64,000 bases of DNA, taken from assembly GCF_003369915.1 (NCBI RefSeq), contig NW_022881603.1:10957249-11021248 (forward strand). The letters are read 5' to 3'. This DNA is from Drosophila miranda. Lineage: Eukaryota > Arthropoda > Insecta > Diptera > Drosophilidae. The notes under the pieces were generated by a model, which saw nothing but the letters and a program-made list of their open reading frames with translations, made no database searches and was not told the DNA's origin. Positions 1 to 12,885 of this stretch are shown here, one piece after another. The translations under genes and the position numbers were made by a program. Numbering within the stretch: position 1 is the first letter of the stretch; each line of letters begins with the position of its first letter.

Positions 1-2630
1 TTTTCTTTTCACAATATTTCTTTTTTCTTGCACGCTATTTTTGGTTATTTTTTGCCGTAGTTTTTGTGATTGGCTCACATTTGAAATTCGCTTTGTTCGC
101 AGCCAGTTTCCATATAATTCCATTGCATATAATTTGAGACTGCGATTGCCGCGACTTGCAATTGGAGTTGAGTTGGGTCGCAGTCCCTCCACAGCGCCTT
201 CTACTCCTGCAACCCACCTCCACAGTCGTCTACACCTCCTCCGCCTCCTCCACCGCCTGCGCCACCCTCGTTGGGTTCGTTGTCGTATGGATCTGTAAAA
301 GGTCAGAGCGTGAGATATGAATTTTAATCGAGCTGTCAGTGCAGAGATATCTTGTATAATCTTTCAGAGGGTATGATGTATGATATCATATCCAAGGCTT
401 CGACGCCCGAGGCTACCCTTTCTTCTTTCTGGTTTTATAGTATCTAAGCATTTCAGCAGCTACGAAACGTGAGGAGCCAGCAACAGCCAGAGAGACAGAT
501 TGCGCTGCGCCAGGCCAAATACCAAATAAACATTCACCAATGGAGCTAAGCGCATATAAGCTAATTTGCGAAAGCCAACAACAGACTACGAATAGCGTCA
601 GACAACCGCTGCAGAAGCGTGTATCTCTATCTAATGAATACGCAAAGCAGAATATGATGAAATCGTCTAAACTTAGATACGGTTTTTAAGGGGCTCGGCT
701 CACGCAATCCTCCAAACGGACAATGAGAGCGACCAAGCTGGAAAGACAGGTGTCTGGGGACAGGCTGGCGAGGATGATTAAATTGGTTTTTTTTTTTTTC
801 AGACACATTTCCCTAATAAGCCAATCAATTACCGTTTACTATTCGTTTCAGCCGCTAAACTTCGCCTTGAGCCTCCCGATTGGGGCGCAGTTCGAACGAG
901 ACTGAGCCTCTCAGAACGGGCCCGAGCATTTTCTCTTAATTGCGAAATGAAAGTGAACTCAACATCTGCATTAAAAGCAATTAAATATCTTTTGTGTGTG
1001 AGTGAGTATTACCCCCTGCATAGTCCATAGATATTGTATCTGTATCTCTCCAGCTTCTCTCAGTGCTTGAGAGAGTAAGCTCTGTTTGGGGTGAGCGGGT
1101 GGATCGAGGGGCATCTTCTAATTATACTTTTTTTGGCGCTGCTAATGGTCAGACTCGACTCTGAGCCTTGCCATGGAAGTATTCAATGAATTGGAACTAA
1201 TTGGTGCGATGAAAATCTGTATAGGAAAGGTCAGGGCCAGGCCCATTATTAGATCGAGCTGAAGGCCAATAATCTGTAATGATCCACCCACACTTGACCA
1301 AGTAGAAAATGTTATACTCCATGAAGATGTCACTCCATAGATACGAGTGCCTATGGATAGGCTAATCTAATAACACGCCTGTCAATCGCATACAACGCAA
1401 TCGATAAATCCTTAGTTGTGTTCAGAAAGTCGTAGATAAACCAGACGCCATATGTTATACAATATAGAACAAGTTTTTTATGGTTGCTGCTGCTGTTGTT
1501 GTTGGGTAATTGTGTGTTTTGTGTTCACTTGAAGCGACAAACCCGTTTCGATTTTCACATGTGCCAGAGCTAATTTATGCCGCGCTCTGTTCCTCCACTC
1601 CACCAAATTACTGGTTTCCTTCGGGGTCTACGCACAGATAAGACCTAAATTTATGTAAGATTATTGTGCATAATTCGAGTTGAAAGGTTTTCCTACCCTG
1701 CCGCACCCTCACAGGTCCAGTCCAAATGTTCTGTTATGCATATGAAGTGGTTTTCGGAACAGTCATAAATGTGAGGGCCATATTGGGATAGGGCTGCTGT
1801 TTGAGGACGTGCTCTGAGTAGCCAGTCAAGAGTAACGCAATTGAGGCTCCTGATTGTGCTGCTTGGAGAGATTCATGGGAGGGGGGCAAATAGCTCTGTT
1901 ACAATCCTAAAAGTCATGCCCCCCAAATCTTCCACTTCAAACTTGTTTCCTTATTTGGCTAATTTATTTATTTATGAATATCACATCTCATCGTTTTCTT
2001 GGAGAAGAATCATCATGATTTACCACCCACTCGAAGCATACCGAGACGCTGACGAACCATATCTAGATATTTCTTCATTCCGAAATTCGAATCAAACATG
2101 CAACTCCCACGTCCGCAACTCAAGCTTTAAGCTCGGCTCCAATCGCTGCAATCTCACACAGGGATGGGACGGGAGAACAGAACGTGGAACTGAAATGTGG
2201 CACAAATATTGAACCCACTTCTTGCCACAGAGCATTGAACCAAAGGCGATGTAAACAAAAGCCCACTTGGAGCTGGTCCCCCAAAGAGCTTGTGACAGCT
2301 GTCTGCCTCCAAGTCTCGGGCCCAACTGTCGTCGTCGTTCCAATTGGACAAGCTCACCTTCAAATGCAGTCGTTGCACATGCCCCACATGGCATGGCCAT
2401 TCCGCATCACTTTCGGTTTGGCCCGGTAACAGATGTCAGAGAGAGGGAAAATAAGCGCACTGGAGTGGACATTGTCTTGTCTTTCGGTGCCTGTTGAAGG
2501 GCACGGGGCGTCCCCACCACCAGCTGTACGAGGTGTCGGCTTACAAGATCTAATTTCACGAATAAGTATATAAGTAGGCCATGCGATAAAGTACCTAAAA
2601 TACCCATGTGCATATGTTTCTTTTCCTTTT
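1..2630. other. Left flank, outside the duplication, no confident gene
   Basis: AT-rich non-coding DNA with no match in either repeat copy and no extended ORF of coding character. It holds short CAG/TTG-rich runs near 1485-1505 and a T run at 787-799. The only coding-like stretch is a proline-rich segment near 182-296, listed separately. The sequence before the ISY-like element here does not resemble the sequence before the ISY-like element at 33558, so copy A appears to be the leftmost unit. Confidence 0.6.
182..296 (+). other. Possible proline-rich exon
   Basis: After an acceptor-like TCGCAG, one frame stays open through a segment rich in Pro and Ser (PPPQSSTPPPPPPPPAPP followed by SLGSLSYGS), and a donor-like GTAAAAGG follows. 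This looks like an internal exon of a low-complexity Drosophila protein, but no flanking exon was found in the next 2 kb. It may be chance composition in an intron. I do not recognise a gene. Confidence 0.25.
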
Positions 2631-3597
2631 TATACCCGATACTCAAAATGAGTATTGGGGTATATTAGATTTGTGGTAAAAGTGGATGTGTGTAACGTCC
2701 AGAAGGAATCGTTTCCGACCCCATAAAGTATATATATTCTTGATCAGCATCAATAGCCGAGTCGAGCCGAGCCGAGCCCTGTCTGTCTGTCCGCCCGACC
2801 GTCTGTCCGTCCCCTTCAGCGCCTAGTGCTCAAAGACTATAAGAGCTAGAGCAACGTTGTTTTGGATCAAGACTTCTGTGATATGTCACTGCTACAAAAA
2901 TATTTCAAAACTTCGCCCCGCCCACTTCCGCCCCACAAAGAACGAAAATCTGTGGCATCCACATTTTTAAAGATACGATAAAACCAAAAACGCAGAATCG
3001 TAGAGGATGACTATATGTTCTAGAATGTAAGATCTCAACCAGATCGTATAATTATTATAGCCAGAATCAAGAAAACAATTTCATTCTTTCTCGCTCTGTA
3101 TCTCTCTAACACACAGGTTTCATGGTCGGCTTTGCCAATTGCAAAATATGAGTTCAAGGATCTCAGAACCTATAAGAGCCAGAGCAACCAAATTTGATAT
3201 CCACACTCCTGTGATATCGGACCTTGACCGTTTGGTGTCCAAATTTCGCCACACCCCCTTCCGACCCCACAAAAGACGAAAATCTGTTGCATCCACAGTA
3301 TTGCAGATTCGAGAAAACTAAAAACGCAGAATCATAGATAATGACCATATCTATCAGACTGCTGAATCTGGATCAGATCGGATCATTTTTATACCCAAAA
3401 GGAACAAATCAATTTGCACTGGCTACGCAGCGCCCGACGTCACGCTCAGACTGATTTTCTGTCTCTCTCGCACGCACTCTTTGTCGTGTCGTTTAATATT
3501 AGCGGCGTCTGCCGGAGGAGAGCCATACTGACTAAGTATCGGGTATAACTGTAGAGTTGCGGTGTCCGCAGCAACTCACAACGTTCCCCCTCGTTTT
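2631..3597 (+). mobile_element. ISY/DINE-1-like non-autonomous Helitron, near full length
   Basis: The element opens with TATACCCGATAC and closes with the inverted copy GTATCGGGTATA at 3536-3547. A hairpin-forming AGTTGCGG...CCGCAGCAACT and a C-rich tail follow. Internally it has the CTGTCTGTCCGCCCGACC simple-repeat block and the phrases I associate with DINE-1/INE-1-type elements (for example GGAATCGTTTCCGACC and TTCTTGATCAGCATCAATAG). It has no coding capacity. In the obscura group such elements are known as ISY/ISX. The family name rests on memory; the termini are seen. It sits at the left edge of copy A. Confidence 0.75.
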
Positions 3598-3893
3598 TAT
3601 ACCGGATACCCAAAATGAGTATTGGGGTATATTAGATTTGTGGTAAAAGTGGATGTGTGTAACGTCCAGAAGGAATCGTTTCCGACCCCATAAAGACCCC
3701 ACAAATCAATTTGCAGTGGCTACGCAGCGCCCGACGTCACGTTCAGACTGATTTTCTGTCTCTCTCGCACGCACTCTTTGTCGTGTCGCTTAATATTAGC
3801 GGCGTCTGCCGGAGGAGAGCCATACTGACTTAGTATCGGGTATAACCGTAGAGTTGCGGTGTCCGCAGCAACTCACAACGTTCCCCCTCGTTA
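3598..3893 (+). mobile_element. Second ISY-like element, internally deleted, tandem to the first
   Basis: It starts immediately after the preceding element with the variant TATACCGGATAC and repeats the first 80 or so bases. It then jumps at CCCATAAAG|ACCCC to the last quarter of the element (CTGGCTACGCAGCGCCCGAC onward). It ends with GTATCGGGTATA, the same hairpin and a C-rich tail. Roughly two thirds of the interior is missing. The unit sequence (TTGTTATGGATATGCCC) begins directly after it, as it does after the element at 33558-34674. Confidence 0.75.
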
Positions 3894-6800
3894 TTTGTTA
3901 TGGATATGCCCAAATTAATCGACTGGGTCCACAGATAAAGGCGATTCGAGGGATTGAGTAATTAGAAAGGGTATGCTTAGGAGACTTGATAGATATTCCA
4001 CTTTTCCAGTATTTGCATAGAATGTGCATTAGAAAATCAAATGCTAATGGTGTTAACCAATCAATGTGAACATTGACTTTCAATTGTATCAATTAAAGTT
4101 GTTTTTCATTGCATTGTCGGGCAAATTGTCAGCATACTTCCCCTTCCCCCCACAAACCGCACAATTAACGCGAACTTGATCCATTCACAGTACCCGAAAC
4201 CGATTAACCGCAGTTCCCACCTGTTAGATCATCATTATGAGGGGGAGATCATTATGGGTAGATACATTATAATTGAGGCAACAGGCTTTCGCTGGATCCG
4301 TTGAAGAAGAAAGCCATAAAGAGCAGCACCCATAGCCACACCCGTAGCCGTACTCGAACAGGTTGAAGTCACACTTTGGAGACTCTGCTTTGTTCCCAGT
4401 GCTGATGTCATTCGGTAATCATCTAAGCCCCGTCCCGTCGCACGGGGTTTGCTTAGAACTCGACAGCACGTCACTCGACTCGAGAGTCGAGAGTAGAGTC
4501 GACTAGTCGTGCGAAGGTTACACACAGAATCTTGAGACGAAACGAAAAACACTTTCAGAGGCGTGTTCTGTTCCGTTCGCCGGATCTCAATTTCAAATCA
4601 GAGAACGGACGCGACTCTGTCAATAAGTATTTGTCTGTACACCGCCCGTGTTTGATGTTAATTGCAGCACTACCCATGCATACATGTATCCCCTAAATAG
4701 TATCTGTGTGCATATCTGTAGCCTTATGCAAATCTCTTGCTGAAAGCAATAGAAAAGCATTTGCCAGCCTGCCTCTTATTGGGCTTTTTGGAGCGTTGCA
4801 AATATGCATAGAAAATATTTACCAACTGTGAAATATGTTGCGTTTTTTTGTTTTGTGGACGGAGCGGGAAGGAAACCCCACAGAAACTAAAGAAAAAGAA
4901 AAACTGATGATTGCTTGATTGGTATTTATTGCTGGAACTGTCAGAGATTGCGATTTGAAATATGTTATTAAAGATACAGATAGTTATTTCATATATGTAT
5001 CCATATTTTGTACATAATTTCCTCTCTGTATTCTATTATTATGATTATCTCTAGATCTGCATTCAAGTTTTAAATTTTTAACAAATTTCCATTGGGTAAA
5101 ACTGCCAATTACTCGCCTCTACTTTGTTGATCTTCTCTACCAGGGCTAACCACATTCCATGCCAACTCATGCTGCCACATGTTTCGACTGCGTCGCCTCG
5201 CGAAATTCCAAAAGATAATTAACGTCAAAGTTAACGAGTTCAAGCCATTTGGCTTGGGTACAGTAAACACCCCCACACTGACTCCCAATCCCTTGCCCCC
5301 ATAAGCAAATCAGTTACTTAGCCTCGATCTGAAATTAGCACACAAATGGCGACCGAGGAGCCGGCAATGAAATGGCGAAATGCCGGGCCGAAAGGAGTTT
5401 CCTCGGGCCACTGTGGGCTTATCGATTAAACACCCTGAAAGGAGGAGCGAAAGTTCTCGGAAAACATGGCTATAAATGGTATAATGACGCCAGACATTAA
5501 AGCCGCACCCAGCTGGCCAGTCGGCGGTGGATGTAATATCCTTTGGCTTGGGGACTGGGGGTTGCCCCGGGTTGTTGTTGTTTGTGCTTCCGTTGTTTTC
5601 TGTTGTTGTGCGGCAAACAACTTTGAGTGAACTTGTTGTGCCCGGCTGGGGCAGCGGTGGCCATGGAGCGATTCCATACATATGTGGATCCAGTTGGGTT
5701 GCCATGTGTTGTCCCTACTCCTTTTATCTGACCAAATACATCTGATCCTGCAGGGAAGCACCCACTGATTGCCTCCTTGCATGCCAACGGTGACCAAACA
5801 ACCAACCCAAACGAGAGCCTACCAAAGCCAACAACTAGAGCAAGACTTCCATATACCCCACAAATATATGGTATGTGTGTCCCTGGCCATATCTTATCGG
5901 ATAGATAAAAAAAATGCATGGTAGTAGGCTAAAATCAAAAGAGAAACTGAGCGACCGGAGAACCTTATCTCTACGCTGGGCTCTGTCCGAGCCTATCAAG
6001 ATGCAAACAAAATACCAACGCGGATGAGGTATGGGAATTAGCCTAGGAATGGGAATCTCTATATGAGTGCTTGATAAATACATTTTGCGCATTAATTTAA
6101 TATTTTGTTTCCAATACCTGCGCTATATTTATTCGACTCTGGGGATGATAAGGCAAATTCAAGGTGGAGATATGTCTGGAGAAAGAATAAACGATGATAA
6201 GTTGAGGCTAAGATGTATGGGTATAAAGAGAATGGAAAGTTGAACAAATAGTGAATGAAAAAAGAGGTAAATAAATAGAAAAGAGCACTAGAGCACTAGA
6301 ATAAATAGAAGCTACAGAGATATCCGATATCTTTAGACTCGATCTAGTGTTCCATTAAAGAAATTACACTCTTCCGCTACGAAACCTTTCCCATCATTAG
6401 ATAGATACCTTATCTATAGTACTGTCTATAGTACTTCAGTTTATAGTACAACTAGTTGTTTGCTCTCGAGTTCTAGATGTTTACTTCTCCATAGGTGGGT
6501 CTCTCTGTATGCGTAATGTTCAAGTGTGTTTACCTTATCGATACAGAAAAAACTGCTAATGAACAATTCATGGCTATAATGGTGACTAAATAATTGGCTA
6601 TTAATATAGCTATTTAACTTATCAACAAATTCCAATCCGAAATGAGCTTCAAACTTACCTTGGGGCGGACGAGTATTCCTTTGGAAGAGTTGCTGGCGCT
6701 CTAAGTAATTGAAAATCCTCAAAGTCCGGTCAATGGAGCTCCCCCTTGAGATGGATTAAAGCCCTCTCATATCATATATCATATCACAATCACCCATACA

Positions 6801-8114
6801 CACAGACACTCGCACTCACACAGGTAGAACGGAAAAGTGGGATCAACCTTCTGGGCGCCACTTTCCCCCTTCCCCTTTCGATAAACTGCTGGCCCCAACA
6901 ATGAGGAAAGTTTTACTTATTTATGCAATTTTTAAAAGAAATCAGGTTTTATTTTCTCTCAAAAAAATATTTATTGTCTTATTTTATTTTTTTGTTTGCT
7001 GCACACACGCGACGACAACGACAGCGACGACGGCGACTCCAACGTCTCGGCGATTCAACGAGCGCACAACGAATGAGCCGCTCCGCGTCTCTGAGGCCAT
7101 TGGGTGCTCTCTGCCTCTGCCCGGCTCTGCCCGGCTCTCTGCTCCGCCCTCGCTCAGCTGCGCGTCGTCGTCGCTGGGGCCCCGTTCAGAGCTGCGTCAC
7201 TACGAAGTGAACTTTTTTTGCAACCCGGTTTGAGCCGAATTTGTTGGGGCCATAATGCGAGCCCATAAGGCCTGCAGGGAAGACAGAGCTCGGAGGGCAG
7301 AAGCTGGGGTAGCAGGGTGTCAGCGTGGGCATCTTGTTAATGTGACAGGTTTCGCCTTTGTTGCAGTCCAAAATGAATGCTTCAATTGATCTCCACCTCC
7401 GCCGAATGGCACTTGTTGCTCGCTTTTTGGCTATTTTTAATTTTTTCGAAATTTCTCCTGAAAAAATGACACTTGACGCGTGTCCACGGGATTCTGGCTG
7501 GCAGTCGTTTAGATAAATGTTTCCGCTACTGAAATTTATTTGAAACAATTTGAACAGAGCCCGAGAAAACCGGCATAAATTACACAAAGGAAATGGGCGT
7601 GTCAGGTGGGCAACAGCTAAATTAAAACGCCGACGCGTGGCAAAGCGTCTGACAGATCGCACCAGATCGGGTCAGATCCGATCAGACCGGAATGCAGGGG
7701 CCCACGCTGAAGCAATTACGAGTATGGTTAATTGTTTGGGGAACAAATGTACACGACAATCGAAGAAAAAGGCAAAAAATTGATCAAGAATCGAGAGAAT
7801 TGAGATCAATTCTTAATAGACTGATGAGTATACAAAATGTACTATACTTATATTTTTCTAACACTTTACACAGAATAATCACTTTAATAAAATAGCTCTT
7901 TGAGGAAAGACTGCCTCCGGTTGGTAGGATTATATCGTAGACAGAATCAACTTTGTTGACGACGCTTTTTGTACCCTCGATTACAGCTCTAATTGCAGGT
8001 ATATATAAATATTGCTTGGATAACACGGAGTTCTAGGTGGTTCTAAAAACAGTAGCACTGCAGATGAAATGCTTGCAGGGTGGGAGCTGTAGGAAGAGTA
8101 GCTGAGGCAGATGC
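3894..8114. other. Gene-poor stretch of copy A
   Basis: I see no supported coding sequence. It contains a perfect 18-bp palindromic stem at 4474-4491 (CTCGACTC, GA spacer, GAGTCGAG) in a GC-richer patch resembling a 5' UTR or promoter, a TTG-repeat run near 5570-5610, and a GC-rich CGACGACAACGAC patch at 7005-7200. ORFs here are short, antisense to one another and lack domain character. The same stretch recurs at 34675-38660 with small indels, for instance 36 nt near 5427-5465 that copy B lacks. Confidence 0.6.
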
Positions 8115-10784
8115 CTACTTCTGGCTGGGCGTGTAGTACATGGAGTGCAGGAAGAGGCGGGTCACCTCGCCAATTACCGAGCGGTCGGGTATGCTCTGGG
8201 CCATGCCGTTCAGGGCCATCTTTCCGACCACGGGCTGGCCAGGATCCTTCATGATCTCCGCCGTGCAGCTGCGAACGTCGGCAATGAAATTGTCTGCCAC
8301 TCCGGCCTGGGTGTGCATGTCCGTGACGCAGATGTGGATACTGGTAGACAGAATACCAAATTTTAAGCATGGTTAACTATGGTTTTAATAGATCTATCAT
8401 ACCCAGAGGGGAACTGCAGGGCATTCAGGTTCCAGCCGAGCTTGCAGAGCGAGTCCGACAGTCGGAAGATATCAAACACATTCGATCCAAAGGCAATGAC
8501 GGAAGTGGCTGGCTTGCCAAACACAAACAGGCCATCGCTGTCGCGAACACTGTGGAGTTTCGATAAGGTCAGCCGTAGTCCAAGTGCATTCGTACCCAGT
8601 CTTACCCCCTCTCAATGTAGCGAGCCGTGTCCACAATGCGCTTGGTAGCCTCCAAATAGCCATCGTAGCCGAAGCTCATCATGGTGGCCCAGCAGGCGGC
8701 GATGATGCCTCCGGCACGGGAACCATTTACAGTGGGTGAGCCGTAGACGCCGCCTGGCCAGTCGGTGGTCACTGTGAACTGGTGATCCTTGAACTTCTTC
8801 TCAGAGTACAGGATCACCGACGATCCCTTTGGAGCAAATCCGCATTTGTGCGTGTCGGCAGAGATGCTGGTTACGCCCTTAACGTCAAAGTCAAAGGGAC
8901 GCAGCTTGTAGTCGGCATTGCGGACCAGTGCCACCACAAAGCTCCCCAGGCAGGCGTCTACGTGGACGGGAATGTCGTACTTTACGCCCAGAGCGGCGAT
9001 GGCTTCGATGTCGTCGATAGTGCCGTAGGGGAAATTGGGAGCAGAGCCAACCAGCTGTAGCGGCATAAGGCTAGAATTAGTGGGGATAAATTGGGGAAAC
9101 ATGGGTCAATCCTCACCAGAATGGTGTTCCTATTGATGGCACGCTTGAACTTCTTCATGTCGACCTCGAAGGTCTCCGGATCGACGTCCACAGATCTCAC
9201 ATGGATGTTGAAGTATTGGCCAACCTTGTCGAAGGCCGCATGCGCGGTGCGTGGCACGACTATGTTCGGCCTGGTGATTCCCTTGTACTCGCGAGCGTAG
9301 TCCCGGTATGCCTTCATGGCCATCACAATGGACTCGGTGCCGCCGGTTGTCATGGTGCCGCAGCTGTCGTTGCTTCCATGGAACAGATTGCAGGCCATAC
9401 GCACCACCTCGGCCTCCATTTTGTAGACGCCCGGGAAGAGGTCCGCATGGAGGGGATTCGTGTACGACGCCTTGCCATACACCTCCGTCACGAGCTGCAC
9501 CAGCTCCGGGTTGTAGCCGTACACGGCACCGGAGACGCGACCGTCGCGCCATTCGTAGTGACCTGTCTTTAGATGGTCGTCCACCAGCTTCAGGATCACC
9601 TCCTTGCTCAGACCCTTCTCGGGCAGCGTCACCGTGTATGTGAGGTGTGCGTTGCTCTCCTTGATCGCCGATTCGAAGTCATTGTTGGCCTTGGTAAGCT
9701 CCGCCTCCACCTGTCGCCGAACTGCGGGCATTTTCTTGGCGAACCTGAAGAACTGCCGCCTGCAACTGCAACCAACAAAGCGATGGAGGAATGATCGCCT
9801 GATCAACTAATTTCAATATTCCCCTATCGAATAACCTAATGCATGCTTATCTAAAGGCGTATCGAACCATGAAATAAAATTATGAATCATTTTATAATGA
9901 GAATGTGTCGATCGGTAGTCGCTGGAACACGATAGCATATCGTGGAAGCCAGACAGGTCTTGTGCGAAGTTGCCGAACGGAAAGGAACTTTTTCCAAGAA
10001 TTCGGGTTCCAACTGGTTGCTTTAGAAAACCGATTGTAATTCCAATTTTGGAATTCGTAGAACGTTTTCCATTTAGGGGATTAGTCATAAGAAATCTCTT
10101 GTGCTTCCAAACAGGTACCACCTGACTGATAAAGGAGCTACAAGGGAGAGCCCATTGAAAACTAAATTCCAACTAGCGGATTAGCGGATATTCTTATCGA
10201 AGCCAGAAGCTATGCCGTTTGGCTATATATAAATTGTTGTGTATATATAAATTTGGTTTCTAATCTATTGTAATCTGTTCCCAGATTAAACGCAAAAGTT
10301 CAGGAAGGGCACACAACGGGTGCATGGCACTCGAACTCTATTATATAAGGCACAAAGTACATAGTACATGGGTATACATAAGTACCGATTTCGATTTCTT
10401 GAGTCAAACTACAAAAATGGGCCGGCTAGGCTGGGTATTTACTTGGTGGGCTGCGTAGGAAAGTGCAAGCCGTGGCAGATAAGATTGTTTGATGGATTAT
10501 AATTTATGACGCCGCCGACAATGGCGTGAAAGGAATCGACAGACACTAGGTGGCCTGACTTTTGCCTACGAGTGCCTACTTGTAGATAGTGATGTATTTT
10601 GAGAAGACCTCTCTCTCAGTGGAAACTCACTTTCATTCTGACAGACAAACGTCCAGAGCCAGACATCGCCGAGCACTGTGGTGGCGGTGATGGTGGCCAC
10701 CTGCCAGGGCTCCCGGGCACCGAAGGCGCGATTGATGCCCTCGGTGACGGGCTTTAAGCAATCGTTGCCGGAAAACGGGCGCAT
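8115..10784 (-). pseudogene. Sply: Sphingosine-1-phosphate lyase, copy A (frameshifted)
   Basis: This is the ER-membrane, PLP-dependent enzyme that cleaves sphingosine-1-phosphate to ethanolamine phosphate and a fatty aldehyde, ending sphingolipid catabolism. Five coding exons are read: 10631-10784 (MRPFSG start, transmembrane helix ATITATTVLGDVWLW), 9117-9759, 8606-9054, 8403-8549 and 8115-8340 (ends YYTPSQK, stop). Introns of 56-62 nt separate exons 2-5. Visible motifs are [34 protein letters not shown] and the PLP-lysine segment SADTHK. Exon 2 has lost its first residues: the acceptor is followed directly by GCGGCAG where copy B keeps about 20 nt more, and neither available AG restores frame. 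The residue after the PLP lysine is Cys (HKC) where copy B has Tyr (HKY). A likely promoter segment kept in B is missing. Identity is certain; loss of function is inferred from the frame break. Confidence 0.92.
9760..10630. other. Sply intron 1, copy A
   Basis: An 871-nt intron between the membrane-anchor exon and the catalytic exons. The donor GTGAGT is at 10625-10630 on the minus strand. It has no coding sequence or recognisable TE. It is nearly identical to copy B (40439-41305). Confidence 0.7.
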
Positions 10785-11132
10785 CTTTCCGCTGCTGAAA
10801 TGAGAATCGGTTATGGATTTTGCGTTCCGGAGAGTAAGAGCCAAACACTGCCGCACGCGCACGCCTCTGGCAAATAACTGATTCGAAGCGTGAATGTGGG
10901 CTACAAAGTGGTCGACTAAACGCTGATAAAGGTCTGGGCATGTAGTATCTCTCGAATTTAGTTGATACGATACGCCACTATGCTATATTATTGCACCAGC
11001 TGATGCAGGCACGCAATGAAAACAAAGGCTCGGCTAAGTGTTTGATGAGGCGGCTGGTGCGTTGTCGGTTACTCACCTCTGTAATCTGTAATCAGGCTTG
11101 TTATAATGCAATTAACTTTATCGTTGTTTTGG
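10785..11132. other. Sply 5' UTR and upstream region, copy A
   Basis: Directly upstream of the start codon lies a minus-strand acceptor (polypyrimidine TTCTCATTTC then AG), so Sply probably has a 5' UTR intron. Homology with copy B ends at 11132, where LTR sequence begins. In copy B the matching point (47271) continues into more than 1 kb of further sequence that includes a promoter motif. Confidence 0.55.
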
Positions 11133-11504
11133 TATGTGGGGACACAAACGTGTCTCCAGTCGGTGTTCCGCTGGATTCCTTGGTGCCGGTGCTCCGCTGA
11201 CGGTTCTCGCACCAGGTTTTCGGCCTGGCCAGTACCGGGCTGCTGCTGCCGATGTCCGCCGCTTCCGCTGATGTTGATGCCTGCCGCTGATGTCTTGGTG
11301 GGATCGTCGTCTCCACGATCACCAATTTTGCGGCCTCCACTATTCTCCACCGGAAAACCTCACCACACTACCGTTTCCAGGATTACTCCGCCGAAACGGG
11401 AGTGCCAAGCAGGCGGGCTTTTTCAATTAAGGGGCCCCAAACGTAGGCCATCGCCCACATCCTGAGATTGAGAGTCTCTGGCTCCATCGACTGAGATGCC
11501 TGGG

Positions 11505-12877
11505 CTACTGCTTCAGATCCTTTGCGTGAAACACCCCAATACGTGAGCCTTGCAACGTCTCCAGCTCGTACAGACTGTTGCCCATACTCCGGATCACTCG
11601 GCACTTGACGTATTTTGGGCTGAACTTCGCGTTGATGTTGTCTTTAAATTTGCTCAACACGAAATTCCGCTTATATATCTCCTGACCCGGTGAGTACCTA
11701 ATTTCTCGAGCTTTTCGATTATACCTGTTCTTCGCTCTGTTGTAGGCTTCATGAGAGTTTCCTCGGACCTCATCTCGGACTATTTCCATCTTGTCACTCC
11801 TCGCCAAGGGGGACATTTGTGCATCATTTACGGCGCCCAGTCTGCGTGCCAATTTATAATCTCGGCCGCTAGTAAACATGTGCTGCCCAAACAACACAAA
11901 GTATGGCGACGTCCCGAAACCCGTGTGTATAACGCTCCTAGCCACACTCTGGATCTCCGTCAGCTTCTCGTCCCAGCGCGTGTGATCCTCACTAGCGTAT
12001 GTCCTTATTGCTGCCAGTACAGTCTGGTTTACTCGTTCGGCCGCGTTCGCCTGCGGTGCATAGTTCCCCGACTTCAGGTGCGTTATGCTTCTCCTATCCA
12101 GGAATTGAGAGAATTCAGCTGACACAAATTGCTTTCCATTATCGGTATGCACTATTTCAGGCACGCCAAACTGCGCGAGACCTCGGCGTGCAAGAATCGG
12201 ATCACGGCCGAAGACGTCGCCTTAGGCAAAGCCATCAACCAGACATATCTGGACATGTGATCGAGGACTATTAGTATGACTACATTGCCACTTGGAGTCC
12301 TCGGATATGGACCCAGGAAATCCAGGTACAGTTTTTGAATCGTCCTCTCGGTTCTGGTTTCGGCCCCCATGAGTGGACGGTCAACCCGTGTTGAATGTTT
12401 TGTTTCTTTGCAGGTGTCACAATCAGCCACATATGCCTTCACCTGCACGGTCATCCGGGGCCAATAATAGAACTGTCGCAGCCGTCCCAGTGTCCTCGCG
12501 ATTCCTCCATGCATTGCCACATCGCTGTCGTGAGCCTGTTGGATCAGTGTGCTCGTCAGGGCTTCCAGACGTGTCTGCTGCGTGTGCGTCAACTCGTGCG
12601 GTTCCGTTGGTCTACTCCTAGTCAGCACCTCAGCATCAATTTCGGCTAATTCCTTGTGTCGTTCTAAGCCTACTTTATGCGGAGGCAGACCAAACTTTCG
12701 CCAGAAATCGACCCCTAGGTACAGCGGTTGTTTCAGCGAAGGACACAGGAACAACTCCATAGTCTGCTTCTGGCCTCCATACGTCATTACCGTCGACACA
12801 TGTCCCAGTATTTTATGAGGAGTGCCGCCCGCTGTTTGTACTGAGAATTTCTTTATGTCTTGAAGTTTCAGCTCCAA
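11505..12877 (-). pseudogene. Gypsy protease C-end and integrase remnant, copy A
   Basis: Two overlapping minus-strand frames. 12877-12152 has the end of the protease region, the integrase zinc-binding segment (H...H, DCDTCKETK) and the first catalytic Asp (LDFLGPY). 12164-11505 has the second Asp (IVHTDNGKQF) and the Glu (NAAERVNQ) plus a C-terminal domain. The catalytic core is therefore split between two frames by a one-base shift near 12160. Copy B has the same break. There is no intact integrase. Confidence 0.87.
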
Positions 12878-12885
12878 TTCTCCTA

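Noticed and set aside
4235..4552. 105-codon minus-strand frame with a near-identical partner in copy B
   Set aside because: Conservation between recent duplicates is no evidence of coding. Composition is Ser/Thr/Arg noise, it overlaps the palindrome, and the start region is lost in copy B.
5310..5919. Several overlapping 120-140 codon frames on the minus strand
   Set aside because: Mutually overlapping in all frames, with no domain, splice or composition support. Copy B has a 36-nt deletion here with no sign of frame constraint.
6901..7233. 110-codon plus-strand frame beginning MRKVLLIYAIFKRNQ
   Set aside because: Hydrophobic start followed by CGA/CAA repeat translation and GC-rich noise. 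Small duplications between copies shift the frame.
8982..9572. Long frames antisense to Sply
   Set aside because: Shadows of the GC-rich Sply exons; third-position bias supports only the minus strand.
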